Source: JAJRWS01 sp039831705
GTDB lineage: Bacteria > Planctomycetota > Planctomycetia > Pirellulales > Lacipirellulaceae
DNA length: 64,000 nucleotides
Assembly: GCA_039831705.1 (NCBI GenBank)
Contig: JBDOMT010000215.1
Coordinates: 8,114-72,113, forward strand
Direction of reading: 5' to 3'
The notes below the pieces were generated by a model. The model was given only the letters and a program-made list of their open reading frames with translations. It ran no database searches and was not told the DNA's origin. This document shows, one piece after another, positions 8,243-16,896 of this stretch. Made by a program: the position numbers and the translations under genes. Each line of letters starts with the position of its first letter. Positions within the stretch are counted from its first letter, which is position 1.

Positions 8243-9217
8243 ATGTCTCGCCACTTCGTCAGTCAGCTTGCTCATAACGAACCAATCGATCAGGTCTTCA
8301 TGGCCTCGGATAAACAGTTGCGTCCCAACCGCAATGGTAATCTTTACTTGCAGGTCGATCTGTCCGACCGCAGCGGATCCATCAATGCGCGTCTCTGGAA
8401 TGCAAGCGAAAATGATTACAAGAGCTTTGAAAACGGTGACTACGTGCATGTTGATGGATCAACGCAACTGTTCCAAGGCAATATCCAGCTAATCGCCACT
8501 CGTATTCGTAAAGCACGACCCGATGAGATCGACGAGTCGGATTATGTCACACTGCAATCAGAAGAGATTCAACAATTTCAACGACGACTTATTGAAATCT
8601 TGAGAAAGATCCAGTCACGTCCTCTATCCAGGCTCGTGGATGCATTCCTCAGTGATAAAGATTTCATGTCCAAATTCACCCGGGCACCAGCCGGCATGAA
8701 AAACCATCATGCCTACCAGGGAGGATTGTTAGAACATGTCGTCGGGTTGTTGGAACTGGTTTTGGTTGTCACCCCCCGGTACCCACAACTCAACCAAGAC
8801 CAGTTGTTAGTCGGCGCATTTCTACACGACGCAGCAAAGGTAGATGAACTCTCCTACGATCGCGATATTGCTTACACCGATGAGGGACAACTCCTGGGAC
8901 ATCTGGTGCTGGCCATTTCGATGATCGACGAGAAGGTTCGTCAAATTGTCCAACAAGATGGCCAACCCTTTCCCAAACAATTGCTCATCGAAATAAAACA
9001 TCTCATCCTTAGTCACCATGGCCAATATGACTATGGCAGCCCCAAGCTACCAATGACCTTGGAAGCCGTCACACTTCACATACTGGATAACCTCGATGCC
9101 AAACTTGCCAGCTTTACCCAACTGATCAACGATTGCCCCAACCTCGACAGCCAATGGACGCAGTATCATGTCAACTTAGGTAGAAAGTTATACAAGGGAG
9201 GAAGGAGCGCGGATTAG
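8243..9217 (+). CDS. yhaM: YhaM-like 3'-5' exoribonuclease (OB-fold plus HD domain)
   Basis: 324 residues, matching the YhaM/CBF1 family. Residues about 20-95 form an OB-fold nucleic-acid-binding domain (NGNLYLQVDLSDRSGSINAR). Residues about 150-310 form an HD metal-dependent domain: the HHAYQGGLLEHVVGLLE segment supplies the first His, FLHDAAKVDEL gives the HD pair, and later HLILSHHGQYDYGSP supplies further metal ligands. YhaM of Bacillus degrades RNA and single-stranded DNA from the 3' end. The gene lies upstream of RNase R, so the pair may work together in RNA turnover, although 315 bases of repeats separate them. ATG at 8243; no strong Shine-Dalgarno is seen. Confidence 0.88.
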   Translation: MSRHFVSQLAHNEPIDQVFMASDKQLRPNRNGNLYLQVDLSDRSGSINARLWNASENDYKSFENGDYVHVDGSTQLFQGNIQLIATRIRKARPDEIDESDYVTLQSEEIQQFQRRLIEILRKIQSRPLSRLVDAFLSDKDFMSKFTRAPAGMKNHHAYQGGLLEHVVGLLELVLVVTPRYPQLNQDQLLVGAFLHDAAKVDELSYDRDIAYTDEGQLLGHLVLAISMIDEKVRQIVQQDGQPFPKQLLIEIKHLILSHHGQYDYGSPKLPMTLEAVTLHILDNLDAKLASFTQLINDCPNLDSQWTQYHVNLGRKLYKGGRSAD

Positions 9218-9376
9218 GGGTGGCCACCGAACATCTTTCGGCTAAAGCAGATTAGGTTATAATCGCTATCTGGCGTACGTTAAGGAACACTCAATATCAA
9301 GCTTCTGTGAAATGGTGGCGTTCAGGTTTCAGTATGAAAGTGAATACATAAACACACTTCCAACATCGGTCACTCC

Positions 9377-9439
9377 TTAACTCTCTTGAGCCTGGCCTTA
9401 ACTCTCTTGAGCCTGGCCTCAACTCTCTTGAGCCTGGCC
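9377..9439 (+). repeat. Three tandem copies of a 21-base unit
   Basis: TTAACTCTCTTGAGCCTGGCC occurs three times head to tail (9377, 9398, 9419; the third copy has one change). It abuts the MITE-like repeat at 9440-9530 and replaces the left end seen in the related copy at 18950. The 21-base period is three heptads, in line with the heptamer habit of other intergenic repeats here. Confidence 0.85.
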
Positions 9440-9530
9440 TTACTTTTGGGGTAGTCGCAGCCGTAAGTACTGGCAAGGTAAAGGTTTATTTGTGGGTCTA
9501 CCCAAAAAGACAAGTTTGACAAAGCACTAG
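9440..9530 (+). mobile_element. MITE-like repeat fragment, copy next to rnr
   Basis: About 90 bases, from TTACTTTTGGGGTAG to GACAAAGCACTAG, closely match 18967-19058 (roughly 85 percent by eye). It ends two bases before the rnr start codon, so it supplies the leader and probably the promoter or ribosome-binding region of rnr. The left terminus is missing or replaced by the 21-base tandem repeat. Confidence 0.65.
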
Positions 9531-9532
9531 TC

Positions 9533-11932
9533 ATGCCCAACTCCATCCGCGATGCTATCCTCCACCACGTCAATCACCCTGACTATCGTGCTGTAAAGCC
9601 CAAGGTAATAGCCAAAAATCTGGGTTTACAAGGCAACGACCTGACAAGGGCAAAAAAGACCATCAAGCGATTGGTTAAGGAAAATAAGCTTGTTTATGGG
9701 GCCAGGCATCTGATCTACCCTGTTCTCGGCGTTTCCAAGAGTAAGAAAAACTGGTCCAAAAGCACGGATGACCCGGAGGCCGTTCAAGCGGACAAATCCA
9801 AAGAGAGCAGCAAGCCTAAACGACCGTTCAAACACACCGTAGGTACGTTCCGCCGCACGGCGAAAGGCTATGGTTTTGTTCGTCCTGAAGGAACCTTAGC
9901 CTCATCGGGTCGCGAGCAAGACCTCTATGTGGCTGCCAAGAACACTGGCGATGCGGCGCATGGTGACACCGTACGAGTGAAGCTGATATCGGGGCGCCCA
10001 CGAAAAAGTGACCGCACCGAAGGCCGCGTCATTGACATTGTTCAACGAGCTACCAACCGTTTCGTTGGCACTTACTTTGAACAGGCTGGGATGGGCCTGG
10101 TGCAGATTGACGGCAACCTTTTCAGCAATCCAATCTACGTTGGAGATCCGGGAGCCAAGGGGGCCCATGACGACGACAAAGTCGTATTGGAGATGGTCCG
10201 TTTTCCATCGCAAGTTCGCGACGGCGAAGGGGTCCTCGTACAGATTCTTGGCCAAAGAGGGCAGCCAGGCGTAGATACACTTTCGATCATTCACCAATAC
10301 GACTTGCCTGGTGACTTCCCTGAAGATGTACTGGAAAACGCCCGGCAACAAGCGGCAGCCTTCGACCAACTTACTAGTTCGGAAATTTGCAATTCGACCG
10401 ACGCGCGTCGTGACCTTACCGGTGAGACGATCCTCACCATCGATCCCGCCACCGCCCGAGATTTCGATGACGCTATCTCACTACAACGTCTTGAAAATGG
10501 CCACTGGCGGTTGGGGGTGCATATTGCCGATGTTTCACACTTTGTACAGCCTAAAAGCCCTCTTGACCGTGAAGCGTTCGAACGGGCCACCAGTGTCTAT
10601 CTGCCCGACCAGGTTATCCCAATGCTCCCGGAGATCATCTCCAACAATCTGGCTAGCCTGCAACCTGACAAAATTCGCTATGCGGTAACTTCTCTGATCG
10701 AATTCACTGCCGAAGGCGTTCACGTATCGACTGATCTCTTTAAAAGCATCATTAAAAGTTGTCGCCGTTTTACTTATGACGAAGTGGATCAATATCTGGC
10801 CGATCGTCAGAGTTGGCAAGATAGAATCGATCCCGAAGTCCATGCCCTGTTAGCACGAATGCATACCTTGGGCATGCTTCTTCGTGGACGCCGCATGAAG
10901 CGGGGAGCGTTAGAATTGGCGATGCCTGAACTTAAAATCGACTTGGATACCAAAGGTCATGTCTGCGGTGCCCATCTGGAAAAGAATACGGAAAGCCATC
11001 AAATCATCGAGGAGTTCATGTTGGCAGCCAACATCGCGGTAGCGGAAACGTTGGCCACGGAAGGACTGCTATTTTTACGGCGAGTTCACGGCAACCCAGA
11101 TCCGCGCAAGCTCAAAGCATTGACCCAATTTGTCAAAGAATTGGGTCTGGAAATTGAAAATTTAGAAAGTCGCTTTGAGTTGCAAAAGCTACTGCGTGAT
11201 GTGAAAAACGATCCGCGTGAATACGCGGTAAATTACGCAACGTTAAGATCGATGCAACGGGCTACTTACAGCCCCGAGGAAGAAGGGCATTACGCACTGG
11301 CCAGCGACAACTACTGCCATTTTACATCGCCCATTCGCCGTTATCCGGATCTTACCATCCACCGGTTAATTGGCTCATTAAACAAGTCCGTGCCACCGCA
11401 ACAAAAAATGGAAACACTGCTCATTCTGGGCGACCATTGCAGCGATCGTGAACAACGGTCAACCCAGGCCGAACGCGAACTAAATAAAGTTAAACTGCTA
11501 CATTACTTTCAGGACAAAATTGGCACCGAAATGGAGGGCATCGTCACTGGCGTAGAACGCTTTGGCCTATTTGTCCTGGGCACAGAAATTCCCGCAGAAG
11601 GATTCGTCCACGTTAGCTCGCTGGCTGACGACCATTACCGCTACGACCGTGCGGGGCATGTCTTGCAAGGATTCCGTTCAGGTAATACTTTCCGACTGGG
11701 AGATCAAGTAAAGGTGGTCGTGGTCTCAGTGGATCTGGAACGACGAGAACTCGATTTCCGTCTCGTTAGCCATGCACAGGCAAAGGGCAAAAACTCTTCA
11801 AAAGGCAAGTCCAGACAAAAAACGAGCTCTCGCAAAGAAACAACATCCGCTCGCCAAGAATCCCAATCGGGATCCACTCAAAAGTCAAAATCCCCCGCCA
11901 AAAAAACCAACCGTCGCAAACGGCGCAAATAG
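9533..11932 (+). CDS. rnr: Ribonuclease R
   Basis: 799 residues in normal RNase R order: an N-terminal winged-helix region (residues about 1-65, VIAKNLGLQGNDLTRAKKTI), cold-shock/OB domains (about 100-260), the RNB catalytic domain with TIDPATARDFDDAISLQ carrying the metal-binding aspartates (about residues 300-320), the later SPIRRYPDLTIHRL motif, an S1 RNA-binding domain (about 660-745), and a Lys/Ser-rich basic tail (745-799). RNase R is a processive 3'-5' exoribonuclease that degrades structured RNA. No Shine-Dalgarno sequence is visible ahead of the ATG because the start directly abuts a dispersed repeat. Confidence 0.95.
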   Translation: MPNSIRDAILHHVNHPDYRAVKPKVIAKNLGLQGNDLTRAKKTIKRLVKENKLVYGARHLIYPVLGVSKSKKNWSKSTDDPEAVQADKSKESSKPKRPFKHTVGTFRRTAKGYGFVRPEGTLASSGREQDLYVAAKNTGDAAHGDTVRVKLISGRPRKSDRTEGRVIDIVQRATNRFVGTYFEQAGMGLVQIDGNLFSNPIYVGDPGAKGAHDDDKVVLEMVRFPSQVRDGEGVLVQILGQRGQPGVDTLSIIHQYDLPGDFPEDVLENARQQAAAFDQLTSSEICNSTDARRDLTGETILTIDPATARDFDDAISLQRLENGHWRLGVHIADVSHFVQPKSPLDREAFERATSVYLPDQVIPMLPEIISNNLASLQPDKIRYAVTSLIEFTAEGVHVSTDLFKSIIKSCRRFTYDEVDQYLADRQSWQDRIDPEVHALLARMHTLGMLLRGRRMKRGALELAMPELKIDLDTKGHVCGAHLEKNTESHQIIEEFMLAANIAVAETLATEGLLFLRRVHGNPDPRKLKALTQFVKELGLEIENLESRFELQKLLRDVKNDPREYAVNYATLRSMQRATYSPEEEGHYALASDNYCHFTSPIRRYPDLTIHRLIGSLNKSVPPQQKMETLLILGDHCSDREQRSTQAERELNKVKLLHYFQDKIGTEMEGIVTGVERFGLFVLGTEIPAEGFVHVSSLADDHYRYDRAGHVLQGFRSGNTFRLGDQVKVVVVSVDLERRELDFRLVSHAQAKGKNSSKGKSRQKTSSRKETTSARQESQSGSTQKSKSPAKKTNRRKRRK

Positions 11933-11937
11933 GCTTA

Positions 11938-11971
11938 CCCCCTGACGGATTGGGCCCCCTGACAGATTGGG
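11938..11971 (+). repeat. 17-base direct repeat after rnr
   Basis: CCCCCTGACGGATTGGG (11938-11954) is followed immediately by CCCCCTGACAGATTGGG (11955-11971), a tandem duplication with one change just past the rnr stop codon. Confidence 0.8.
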
Positions 11972-12005
11972 AGAGAACGTCTAAAATGTGGCCTCCTATA
12001 ACAGG

Positions 12006-12185
12006 AGAATTGCAAAGTCAGTATTTTGAAAAATGGACTGATTAAAAGTACGAAGATAGGCCCTACCACGGAGTCACGGAGAACACGGCGTAGCTTAATC
12101 AATGGATCTTTTCTCCGTGCCCTCCGTGACTCCGTGGTTCAATTCTTTGTTATGATTTTGGCTGGATGTGACTTTGCAGTTTGCC
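12006..12185 (-). repeat. Dispersed palindromic element, copy B
   Basis: Second copy of the element at 4216-4385, inverted. The core inverted repeat is CCACGGAGTCACGGAG (12066-12081) with CCTCCGTGACTCCGTGG (12121-12137). The two outer ends are themselves complementary: GCAAAGTCA near 12010 and TGACTTTGC near 12170. It fills most of the 310-base gap between rnr and gcvT and reaches to 60 bases before the gcvT start, so it supplies most of the gcv operon leader. Confidence 0.7.
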
Positions 12186-12246
12186 GGCCTCTCCTATTGG
12201 CTTTTTGAGTCCACACGACACGTATGCAACGCAATTGGCCAGTCAA

Positions 12247-13476
12247 ATGACCGCATCATCACAAACCACATCCACCGAACTGGCCCGCACCGCACTCTAT
12301 GACTGGCATGTGGCCCACGGCGGACGCATGGTCGATTTTGGCGGTTGGTTGATGCCCATGCAGTATTCGTCCATCATCAAGGAACATCAAATAACCCGCA
12401 CCGCAGCAGGCCTATTCGACATTTCGCATATGGGTCGCCTCCATTTTTCTGGAACAGGTGTCGCTGAATTTCTCGATTCCCTGCTCACCCGGCGTGTTAT
12501 CGACATGCATGCCGGCCAGATTTGCTACAGCCTGATCTGCAACCAACAGGGGGGCATACTAGACGATGTACTAATCTACTGCCTCGATAATTCTAACGGT
12601 GATGATTCTGAGCAGCAGTCAATATTCCGACCAAAAGCCCAATTGTCGAGAGAGCAAAACCCAAGCCTCTCATTTCAGATGGTGGTCAATGCGAGCAATC
12701 GCAAGAAAATTGTCGACTGGCTGACGCATCACCTGGTGTCTGGAGAACTTTCCGCTGATTCTCAGATCTTCGATGATGTTCAATTCCAAGATTTGACTCA
12801 CGAGAGTGCTATGATTGCGGTCCAAGGACCGAAGGCCATTGCACTACTCGACCCACTCCTTGATTGCAATCTAAAAGCGATACGATATTACCGTGGCATG
12901 CCGGGGCAATTCTCCCAATGGCCCTGCTACATTACCCGGACGGGATACACGGGTGAGGACGGTTGTGAATTGATCGTTGCCAATGAAGATGGACCTCGGA
13001 CCTGGGAAACGATATTAGAACGTGGAAATGAGATGGGCATTTCCCCCATTGGGTTAGCAGCACGAGACACGTTGCGTTTGGAAGCAGCAATGCCACTGTA
13101 CGGTCATGAACTATCAGAACAAACGAATCCCATTCAGGCAGGACTTGGATTTGCTCTCAACCTAAAGAATCGTGAATTTATTGGCCGCGATGCCATTGTC
13201 AATTTCCAGACGGAAAACCGTCAGCCAATGCGAATAGGTCTGCAATTGGACGGCAAAAGAGTGCCACGTGAAGGACATGTGATTTTACAAGCAGGCCAGC
13301 CAATTGGCGAAGTCACTAGCGGCACCTATTCCCCCACCTTTGAGCGTCCCATCGCCATGGGATATGTCAAAAAGGTTGCAGGAGCTCCAGGGACGACTCT
13401 CTCCATTGATATTCGCGGCAAGCATCACCCAGCAGTCGTGATACCGCTACCTTTTTACACACGTGGAAAACCTTAA
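12247..13476 (+). CDS. gcvT: Glycine cleavage system T protein (aminomethyltransferase)
   Basis: I use the ATG at 12247 (MTASSQTTSTELARTALYDW) because a frame extension back to 12181 would run into the dispersed repeat and lacks homology. 409 residues. Recognisable features: HGGRMVDFGGWLMPMQY, the GLFDISHMGR strand near residue 60, TRTGYTGEDGCELIV, and the C-terminal domain with GEVTSGTYSPTFERPIAMGYV. GcvT transfers the methylene unit from aminomethyl-lipoyl GcvH to tetrahydrofolate, releasing ammonia. First gene of a five-gene gcv-lipoate operon with 11-base spacing to gcvH. An insertion of about 40 residues around 120-160 (Asp/Ser/Gln-rich) is longer than in the E. coli protein. Confidence 0.95.
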   Translation: MTASSQTTSTELARTALYDWHVAHGGRMVDFGGWLMPMQYSSIIKEHQITRTAAGLFDISHMGRLHFSGTGVAEFLDSLLTRRVIDMHAGQICYSLICNQQGGILDDVLIYCLDNSNGDDSEQQSIFRPKAQLSREQNPSLSFQMVVNASNRKKIVDWLTHHLVSGELSADSQIFDDVQFQDLTHESAMIAVQGPKAIALLDPLLDCNLKAIRYYRGMPGQFSQWPCYITRTGYTGEDGCELIVANEDGPRTWETILERGNEMGISPIGLAARDTLRLEAAMPLYGHELSEQTNPIQAGLGFALNLKNREFIGRDAIVNFQTENRQPMRIGLQLDGKRVPREGHVILQAGQPIGEVTSGTYSPTFERPIAMGYVKKVAGAPGTTLSIDIRGKHHPAVVIPLPFYTRGKP

Positions 13477-13487
13477 GGAATATCGTA

Positions 13488-13883
13488 GTGAACCAGGAAG
13501 ATTTGTTGTTTGCCAAAACCCATGAATGGGTAGCCATTTCCACTGAAGATGGTCAACCGCTGGCCACGCTTGGGCTCAGCGCATTTGCCGTAGAAGCACT
13601 GACCGATTTGGTATTTATCGAGCTACCAGAAGTTGGTCAGCAAGTGAAAGCTGAGGAACCGTGTTGTGAGGTCGAATCAGTTAAGGCTGTCAGCGATGTC
13701 TATTCCCCGGTGGAGGGAGAAATCATCGCCGTGAACGATGCCTTGCCCGATGCATTGGAAACACTGAGCGAAGACCCCTACGGTTCAGGATGGATCGCAA
13801 AAATCCGCCTCGCCGGCGAGCCTGATCTGACTCACCTAATGGACTACAAGACCTACCAGAAACAGTGTGAGGAAGAGAGTTGA
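13488..13883 (+). CDS. gcvH: Glycine cleavage system H protein
   Basis: 131 residues starting at a GTG, preceded by an AAGGA ribosome-binding site at the very end of gcvT. Biotinyl/lipoyl-like fold with the lipoylation lysine in CCEVESVKAVSDVYSP (Lys66). The N-terminal THEWV and the SPVEGEI loop are typical. GcvH shuttles the aminomethyl group between GcvP, GcvT and lipoamide dehydrogenase. The lipoate ligase-like gene at the end of the operon may serve this lysine. Confidence 0.95.
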   Translation: MNQEDLLFAKTHEWVAISTEDGQPLATLGLSAFAVEALTDLVFIELPEVGQQVKAEEPCCEVESVKAVSDVYSPVEGEIIAVNDALPDALETLSEDPYGSGWIAKIRLAGEPDLTHLMDYKTYQKQCEEES

Positions 13884-13931
13884 AAGCTGAGAGTTGAGAG
13901 CGACAATTCTACCTCCCTGCCAACCACGTTG

Positions 13932-13978
13932 CTTTCTAACACATCGACATTCAAACATCACACATCTAACATCTACCT
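13932..13978 (+). repeat. Degenerate heptamer repeat before gcvPA
   Basis: The leader of gcvPA reads as imperfect 7-base steps (CATTCAA, CATCACA, CATCTAA, CATCTAC). Similar CATCAAA/TTTGATG words occur near 31225, 35128 and 54692. A second, related string (GTTGAAA GCTGAGA GTTGAGA) follows the gcvH stop at 13880-13900. Confidence 0.5.
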
Positions 13979-13979
13979 G

Positions 13980-15359
13980 ATGCCTTACCTTTACAACACC
14001 CCCGCCGATCAAACTGAAATGCTGGCCACCATTGGGGCCGGTTCATTGGACGAATTATTCGACTCGGTACCACAAGATTTGCAATTGGCTCGATCACTCG
14101 ATCTGCCATCGGCAATGTCTGAAATGGAGTTGGAGCAGCACCTGCATCGATTGGCTAATAAAAACCAGCACGCTGGTCAGCTTGTTTGTTTCCTGGGAGG
14201 TGGTAGCTACGATCATTTTGTGCCCGCTGTGGTTGATGCTATCGGTTCACGAAGCGAATTCTACACTTCTTACACTCCTTATCAGGCCGAGGCGAGCCAA
14301 GGCAACCTGCAAGTCGTATTTGAGTATCAGTCGCTCATTACACGACTCACTGGCATGGAAGTATCGAACGCCAGCATGTACGACGGCGGAAGTGCCACGG
14401 CCGAAGCAGTGCTGATGGCAATCAGCACGACAGGCGGGCGGAGTGCGAAAAAAAGACAGCCCAATGTTGTCCTACCCCATAGTTTGCATCCCGAATATCG
14501 GGCCACAATCGTTACTTATCTCGAAAATCTTGATGTCCAAGTACGGTTTCTGGAAACACCCCAGGGCATCATCGATAGGGAACACCTCGCGAACGTCCTT
14601 GACGACCAAACAGCCGCCGTTGTGCTTCAGCATCCCAATTTTTTTGGCTGCTTAGAAGATGCGGAAGAAATCACTCGGATAACTCACGACGCCGGCGCAT
14701 TATTGATTTCAGTATTCGACCCGATCAGCCTGGGATTGCTCACCCGCCCGGGAGATTATGGCGCAAATATCGCCGTAGCTGAAGGGCAAGGCCTCGGAAC
14801 TCCCATGACTTACGGTGGTCCCTATCTGGGTATCATGGCGTGTGATAAAAAATTGGTCCGACGTATGCCTGGTCGGATCGCGGGACAAACTGTCGATCGC
14901 CGTGGCAATCCATGTTTTGTACTTACGCTACAAACTCGCGAGCAACACATACGCCGCGCCAAAGCCACCAGCAACGTCTGCACTAACCAGGGCCTATTTG
15001 CTTTACGTGCCACGGTCTATCTGGCCCAACTTGGTCCTCAAGGCCTCCGTGAAACGGCCACCTTATGTCTGCAAAAAGCCCATTATGCAAGCCAGCAGCT
15101 TTGCCGCCATCCACGTTTCTCACGAGCATTCGACCATCCTACGTTTAAGGAATTTGTCATTCGCGACGCAGAAAATCGAGTCGATGAGCTACTGCAAGCA
15201 GCAACAAACCATGGCTACCTGGCGGGCATTCCCCTGGCACCGTGGTTCCCGGAATTATCAGACTGTTTTCTCGTCGCCGTCACGGAAAAACGGACTCAAG
15301 ATGAAATTGACCGTTGGGTTGGCGAATTGACGCGCTGCGGCGCAAAAGTCCACATCTGA
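13980..15359 (+). CDS. gcvPA: Glycine dehydrogenase (decarboxylating) subunit 1
   Basis: The ATG at 13980 (MPYLYNTPADQTEMLATIGA) is preferred over an upstream TTG that would lie in low-complexity heptamer DNA. 459 residues, the usual size of the split GcvP N-terminal subunit. Features: SLDELFDSVP, a GGGSYDHFVPAVVDAI segment, YTPYQAEASQGNLQVVFEYQ, MYDGGSATAEAVLMA, and the C-terminal TREQHIRRAKATSNVCTNQ. It pairs with GcvPB to form the PLP-dependent glycine decarboxylase; the PLP lysine is in GcvPB. The two-gene form of GcvP is common outside proteobacteria. Confidence 0.95.
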   Translation: MPYLYNTPADQTEMLATIGAGSLDELFDSVPQDLQLARSLDLPSAMSEMELEQHLHRLANKNQHAGQLVCFLGGGSYDHFVPAVVDAIGSRSEFYTSYTPYQAEASQGNLQVVFEYQSLITRLTGMEVSNASMYDGGSATAEAVLMAISTTGGRSAKKRQPNVVLPHSLHPEYRATIVTYLENLDVQVRFLETPQGIIDREHLANVLDDQTAAVVLQHPNFFGCLEDAEEITRITHDAGALLISVFDPISLGLLTRPGDYGANIAVAEGQGLGTPMTYGGPYLGIMACDKKLVRRMPGRIAGQTVDRRGNPCFVLTLQTREQHIRRAKATSNVCTNQGLFALRATVYLAQLGPQGLRETATLCLQKAHYASQQLCRHPRFSRAFDHPTFKEFVIRDAENRVDELLQAATNHGYLAGIPLAPWFPELSDCFLVAVTEKRTQDEIDRWVGELTRCGAKVHI

Positions 15360-15392
15360 CAGTGTATACGTATACCTAAAAATGCAATTTCA

Positions 15393-16895
15393 ATGAAAAA
15401 CACTCGAGACACACAACTGCTGTTCGAACTATCCAGGCCAGGCTGCCGAGCGACAAGACTACCCGCATGCGATGTGCCAGAGCTGCCTCTTTGCGAGTTG
15501 CTCCCAACTGCATCGATGGCATCAACTCCACCTAACCTGCCCGAACTATCCGAACCCCAAATCGTCAGGCATTTCGTCAATTTATCAACACAGAACATGA
15601 GTGTTGATACACACTTCTACCCGCTTGGGTCCTGTACCATGAAGTACAATCCCAAAAGGAACGAACGAATTGCCGGACTACCTGGCCTGGCAGAGCTGCA
15701 TCCCTATCAACCAGAAAGTACGTTGCAGGGCATGCTGCAAATACTTTATGAACTTCAGGAAATATTGCAGGAAATCTCAGGACTGGCAGTCTGCTCATTG
15801 CAACCTGCGGCTGGAGCCCATGGTGAATTGACAGCCCTGTTGGTGGCGAGTGCCTACTTTCGTAATCTGGGCCAAAAACGGCCAATCGTATTGGTACCCG
15901 ACAATGCCCACGGCACCAACCCGGCCAGTGCTTCCATGGCCGGTTTTCAGTCCGTAACCCTCAAAACCACGTCCGATGGTTTTGTCGACATGGACGAATT
16001 GGCCACAAAGTTAAACGATCAAGTCGCCGTGTTGATGATAACCAACCCTAGTACGCTAGGTCTGTTTGAGCCTCACATTCGCCAGATAGCCGATCAAGTA
16101 CATGCGGTTGGCGCACTTGTCTACTTGGATGGAGCAAATATGAACGCCATCCTGGGAGTTGCTCGTCCGGGAGATTTCGGGGCCGACATGCAACATTTCA
16201 ACCCCCACAAAACCTTCAGTGGGCCACACGGTGGTGGTGGCCCAGGAGCCGGACCGATCTGTGTCACCAAAGAGTTGGCCCCATTCCTGCCGGCCCCTAT
16301 CGTCGTTCCATGTGATCGACAGGAACCTTGTGACCACCAGGAAACTGACGAGAAAGGCTCTGGCCCTACCTATCGACTCGATTGGGATCGGCCTAAATCT
16401 ATTGGGCGAGTTCGCGCTTTCTTTGGCAACGTCGGTGTGCTTGTACGAACCTATGCCTATATTCGCACTCATGGCCCGGATGGATTGCGACGGGTATCGG
16501 AAAATGCGGTTCTCAATGCCAACTACTTGCTCAGCCGCATAAAAAAGATACTGCCCGTTGTGCAAGATGATCGCTGCATGCACGAGTTTGTCGCCACGGC
16601 GGCTCAACTCAAAGCAGAAAAAAATATCTCGGCGATGGATATCGCCAAACGGCTGTTGGACTACGGATTCCACGCTCCAACTGTCTACTTTCCGCTCACG
16701 GTCCCAGAAGCGATCATGATAGAACCCACCGAAAGTGAAAGCAAACAAACACTTGATGATTTTACCGATGCTCTCTTCCGTATCATCGAAGAAGACCCCC
16801 AATTGCTACACGGTGCTCCGCACACGACTTCCATCAGTCGTCCCAACGAAGTCCAAGCCGCTCGTCAACAGATTTTGTCACATCCTGAGGCGTGA
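15393..16895 (+). CDS. gcvPB: Glycine dehydrogenase (decarboxylating) subunit 2
   Basis: 500 residues, C-terminal half-equivalent of GcvP. The PLP-binding lysine is Lys273 in HFNPHKTFSGPHGGGGPGAG. Other conserved parts are HFVNLSTQNMSVDTHFYPLG, SCTMKYNPKRNE, LQPAAGAHGELTALLV and DNAHGTNPASASMAGF. The stop is followed after one base by the lipoate ligase family start, so translation is probably coupled. An insert near residues 310-330 (DRQEPCDHQETDEK) is not part of the conserved core. Confidence 0.95.
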   Translation: MKNTRDTQLLFELSRPGCRATRLPACDVPELPLCELLPTASMASTPPNLPELSEPQIVRHFVNLSTQNMSVDTHFYPLGSCTMKYNPKRNERIAGLPGLAELHPYQPESTLQGMLQILYELQEILQEISGLAVCSLQPAAGAHGELTALLVASAYFRNLGQKRPIVLVPDNAHGTNPASASMAGFQSVTLKTTSDGFVDMDELATKLNDQVAVLMITNPSTLGLFEPHIRQIADQVHAVGALVYLDGANMNAILGVARPGDFGADMQHFNPHKTFSGPHGGGGPGAGPICVTKELAPFLPAPIVVPCDRQEPCDHQETDEKGSGPTYRLDWDRPKSIGRVRAFFGNVGVLVRTYAYIRTHGPDGLRRVSENAVLNANYLLSRIKKILPVVQDDRCMHEFVATAAQLKAEKNISAMDIAKRLLDYGFHAPTVYFPLTVPEAIMIEPTESESKQTLDDFTDALFRIIEEDPQLLHGAPHTTSISRPNEVQAARQQILSHPEA

Positions 16896-16896
16896 C

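Noticed and set aside
12181..12246. Longer gcvT start (TTG at 12181)
   Set aside because: It would be inside the dispersed repeat and lacks the family's N-terminus; ATG 12247 fits better.
11933..12246. Riboswitch for glycine upstream of gcvT
   Set aside because: The leader is mostly the dispersed palindromic element, and the tandem-aptamer consensus of the glycine riboswitch was not seen.
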